Shown piece by piece: positions 62,801-64,000 of a stretch of 64,000 nt of DNA (its first letter is position 1; each line of letters opens with the position of its first letter). The position numbers and the translations under genes were made by a program. The notes under the pieces were generated by a model. The model did no database searches, was not told where the DNA came from, and worked only from the letters and a program-made list of their open reading frames with translations. This DNA is from Ilex aquifolium. Taxonomy: Eukaryota > Streptophyta > Magnoliopsida > Aquifoliales > Aquifoliaceae. The stretch spans positions 52,517,142 to 52,581,141 of the forward strand of contig OX637394.1 of assembly GCA_951799425.1 (NCBI GenBank), in the 5' to 3' direction.

Positions 62801-64000
62801 CTTGTGGCATTGTAAAGAATTCTTGAATCCCTAACCACTTTATTCACATCAATAGTCATGAAGAATCCTCTTGCATGGGCTATATTGTAACGCAATTTTG
62901 GTGTAGTAAGTAGTCATCCTTTAAAATGAAATAGTATATCCGACATAACTTTTTCTCCCGAAATCGGATTGAGCTAACTCTTGCGGCATTGTAAAGAGAA
63001 CTTGAAACCCTAACCAATATATTGAGATCAAAATTGGTGATTCATCTTCTAGCAAGGTCGAAATGGTGATGGAAGTTTGGAATAGTTGGCCATTCCCATC
63101 CACAAGGAAAAATAAGTAATTTCCCATTCTTTAGTATTTCTGACATAACTTTTTACTCCGGTCTCTGATTAAGATGATTCTTGCGGCATTGTAAACAATT
63201 CTTGAATCCCTAACCACTTTATTCACATCAATAGTCATGAAAAATCCTCTAGCATGGGCTATATTGTAACGCAAGTTTGGTGTAGTAAGTAGTCATCCTT
63301 GAAAATGAAATAGTCTATCCGACATAACTTTTTCTCCCGAAATCGGATTGAGCTAACTCTTGCGGCATTGTAAAGAGAACTTGAAACCCTAACCAATATA
63401 TTGTGATCAAAATTGGTGATTGATCTTCTACCATGGTCGAAATGGTGATGGAAGTTTGGAATAGTTGGCCATTCCCCTCCACAAGGAAAAATAAGTAATT
63501 TCCCATTCTTTAGTATTTCTGACATAACTTTTTACTCCGGTCTCTGATTAAGATGATTCTTGCGGCATTGTAAAGAATTCTTGAATCCGTAACCACTTTA
63601 TTCACATCAATAGTCATGAAAAAGCCTCTAGCATGGGCTATATTGTAACGCAAGTTTGGTGTAATAAGTAGTAGTCATCCTTTAAAATGAAATAGTATAT
63701 CCGACATAACTTTTTCTCCCGAAATCGGATTGAGCTAACTCTTGCGGCATTGTAAAGAGAACTTGAAACCCTAACCAATATATTGAGATCAAAATTGGTG
63801 ATTCATCTTCTAGCAAGGTCGAAATGGTGATGGAAGTTTGGTATAGTTGGCCATTCCCCTCCACAAGGAAAAATAAGTAATTTCCCATTCTTTAGTATTT
63901 CTGACATAACTTTTTACTCCGGTCTCTGATTAAGATGATTCTTGCGGCATTGTAAAGAATTCTTGAATCCCTAACCACTTTATTCACATCAATAGTCATG
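59880..64000 (+). repeat. Higher-order repeat: 3-monomer unit of 1140 bp, about 3.6 copies, reaching the window end
   Basis: Markers recur every 1140 bp: the 3-bp insertion near 60247, 61387, 62527 and 63667; cgacatcgg near 60301, 61441 and 62581; gaagattcttgtgg near 60514, 61654 and 62794; atgaagaatc near 60579, 61719 and 62859; and cccatcc near 60816, 61956 and 63096. One monomer slot varies: copies 1 and 2 have gtgcggcattgtaaatag (59940 and 61080), while copies 3 and 4 have a ccatgg monomer with gattgatc (62277 and 63417). The fourth copy reads cgaaatcgg instead of cgacatcgg. Confidence 0.88.
63728..64000 (+). repeat. Partial last monomer, cut by the window edge
   Basis: The 169th monomer starts with gattgagcta at 63728 and is cut after 273 bp, in half B. 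The array therefore continues beyond the window, as it presumably does to the left, where base 1 is a monomer start by my phase and not a biological boundary. Confidence 0.95.

Larger units (their letters stand above)
1..64000 (+). repeat. Satellite DNA array, 379-bp monomer, about 169 copies, all head-to-tail
   Basis: The same 379-bp sequence recurs with the same orientation across the whole window. The first monomer begins at base 1 (gattgagcta) and the last complete one ends at 63727. Monomer spacing is 379 bp except for twenty 382-bp, three 378-bp and two further monomers with a 1-bp deletion; these changes explain the total length exactly. No insertion over 3 bp, no inversion and no foreign sequence was seen. 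Arrays of this kind are typical of nuclear heterochromatin in plants and animals. The telo-box in each monomer and a half-unit of ~190 bp favour a plant. Chromosomal role (centromere, knob, subtelomere) cannot be decided here, and I do not recognise the family. Confidence 0.98.

Noticed and set aside
1-64000. CRISPR array
   Set aside because: Repeats are 379 bp and directly adjacent, with no unique spacers and no cas genes.
1-64000. rDNA (5S or 45S) tandem repeats
   Set aside because: No 5S internal control region, 18S or 28S-like sequence could be recognised, and the unit is too AT-rich and too short for a large rDNA unit.
1-64000. CENP-B box in the monomer
   Set aside because: I looked for the mammalian TTCG...A..CGGG pattern on both strands. 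The nearest candidate around cccgaaatcgg lacks the required spacing.
1-64000. Interstitial telomere array
   Set aside because: Only one AAACCCTAA per monomer occurs, never tandem CCCTAAA units, so this is a telo-box-like motif and not telomeric DNA.
1-64000. Terminal repeats or remnants of a transposon giving rise to the array
   Set aside because: No LTR, terminal inverted repeat, target-site duplication, polypurine tract or transposase/reverse-transcriptase similarity was seen. The origin of the monomer is not visible in this window.

Overview
The window is one uninterrupted satellite-DNA array. It contains no credible protein-coding gene, RNA gene, transposable element or unique flanking sequence. 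A 379-bp monomer (about 36% GC in the first copy) repeats head-to-tail in the same orientation from base 1 to base 64000. I count 168 complete monomers (1-63727) and a 273-bp partial one (63728-64000). The length is fully accounted for: 168 x 379 = 63672, plus twenty 3-bp insertions, minus five 1-bp deletions, gives 63727.

The monomer is an old dimer of a ~190-bp unit: half A (200 bp) and half B (179 bp). The halves share an ~85-bp block of about 80% identity around each A/B junction and are more diverged, with a 21-bp length difference, in their centres. Half A carries AAACCCTAA, the plant telo-box and part of an Arabidopsis-type telomere repeat. Half B carries an EcoRI site inside a 10-bp palindrome. 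Monomer length, AT-richness, the telo-box and CpG-decay variants suggest a nuclear plant genome, in centromeric, pericentromeric or subtelomeric heterochromatin. I do not recognise the family, and the species and chromosomal position cannot be read from the sequence.

Above the monomer level the array is a mosaic of local higher-order repeats (HORs) identified by shared variants: 6-mer (2277 bp) x2 at 1-4420; 5-mer (1898 bp) x4.2 at about 4500-12465; mixed monomers to 17.2 kb; a 12-/13-mer pair (4548/4927 bp) at about 17.2-26.7 kb; a copy of 15.76-17.8 kb at 27.1-29.2 kb; a 9-mer (3411 bp) duplication within 28.8-34.06 kb; a transition at 34-36.7 kb; a more divergent domain of 3-mers (1136/1140 bp) and dimers at 36.7-48.9 kb; nested 8-mer and 6-mer duplications at 49.5-57.7 kb; and a divergent 3-mer (1140 bp) domain to the right end. 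Nested duplications, chimeric monomers and variants confined to particular copies record repeated unequal exchange or segmental amplification.

Many 64-68-codon open frames occur on the minus strand, about one or two per monomer. I treat them as by-products of the repeat, not genes. I found no new gene system. The items of interest are the layered HOR architecture, the datable exchange junctions, the linked 3-bp insertion haplotype, the CpG-decay pattern and the regular telo-box array.
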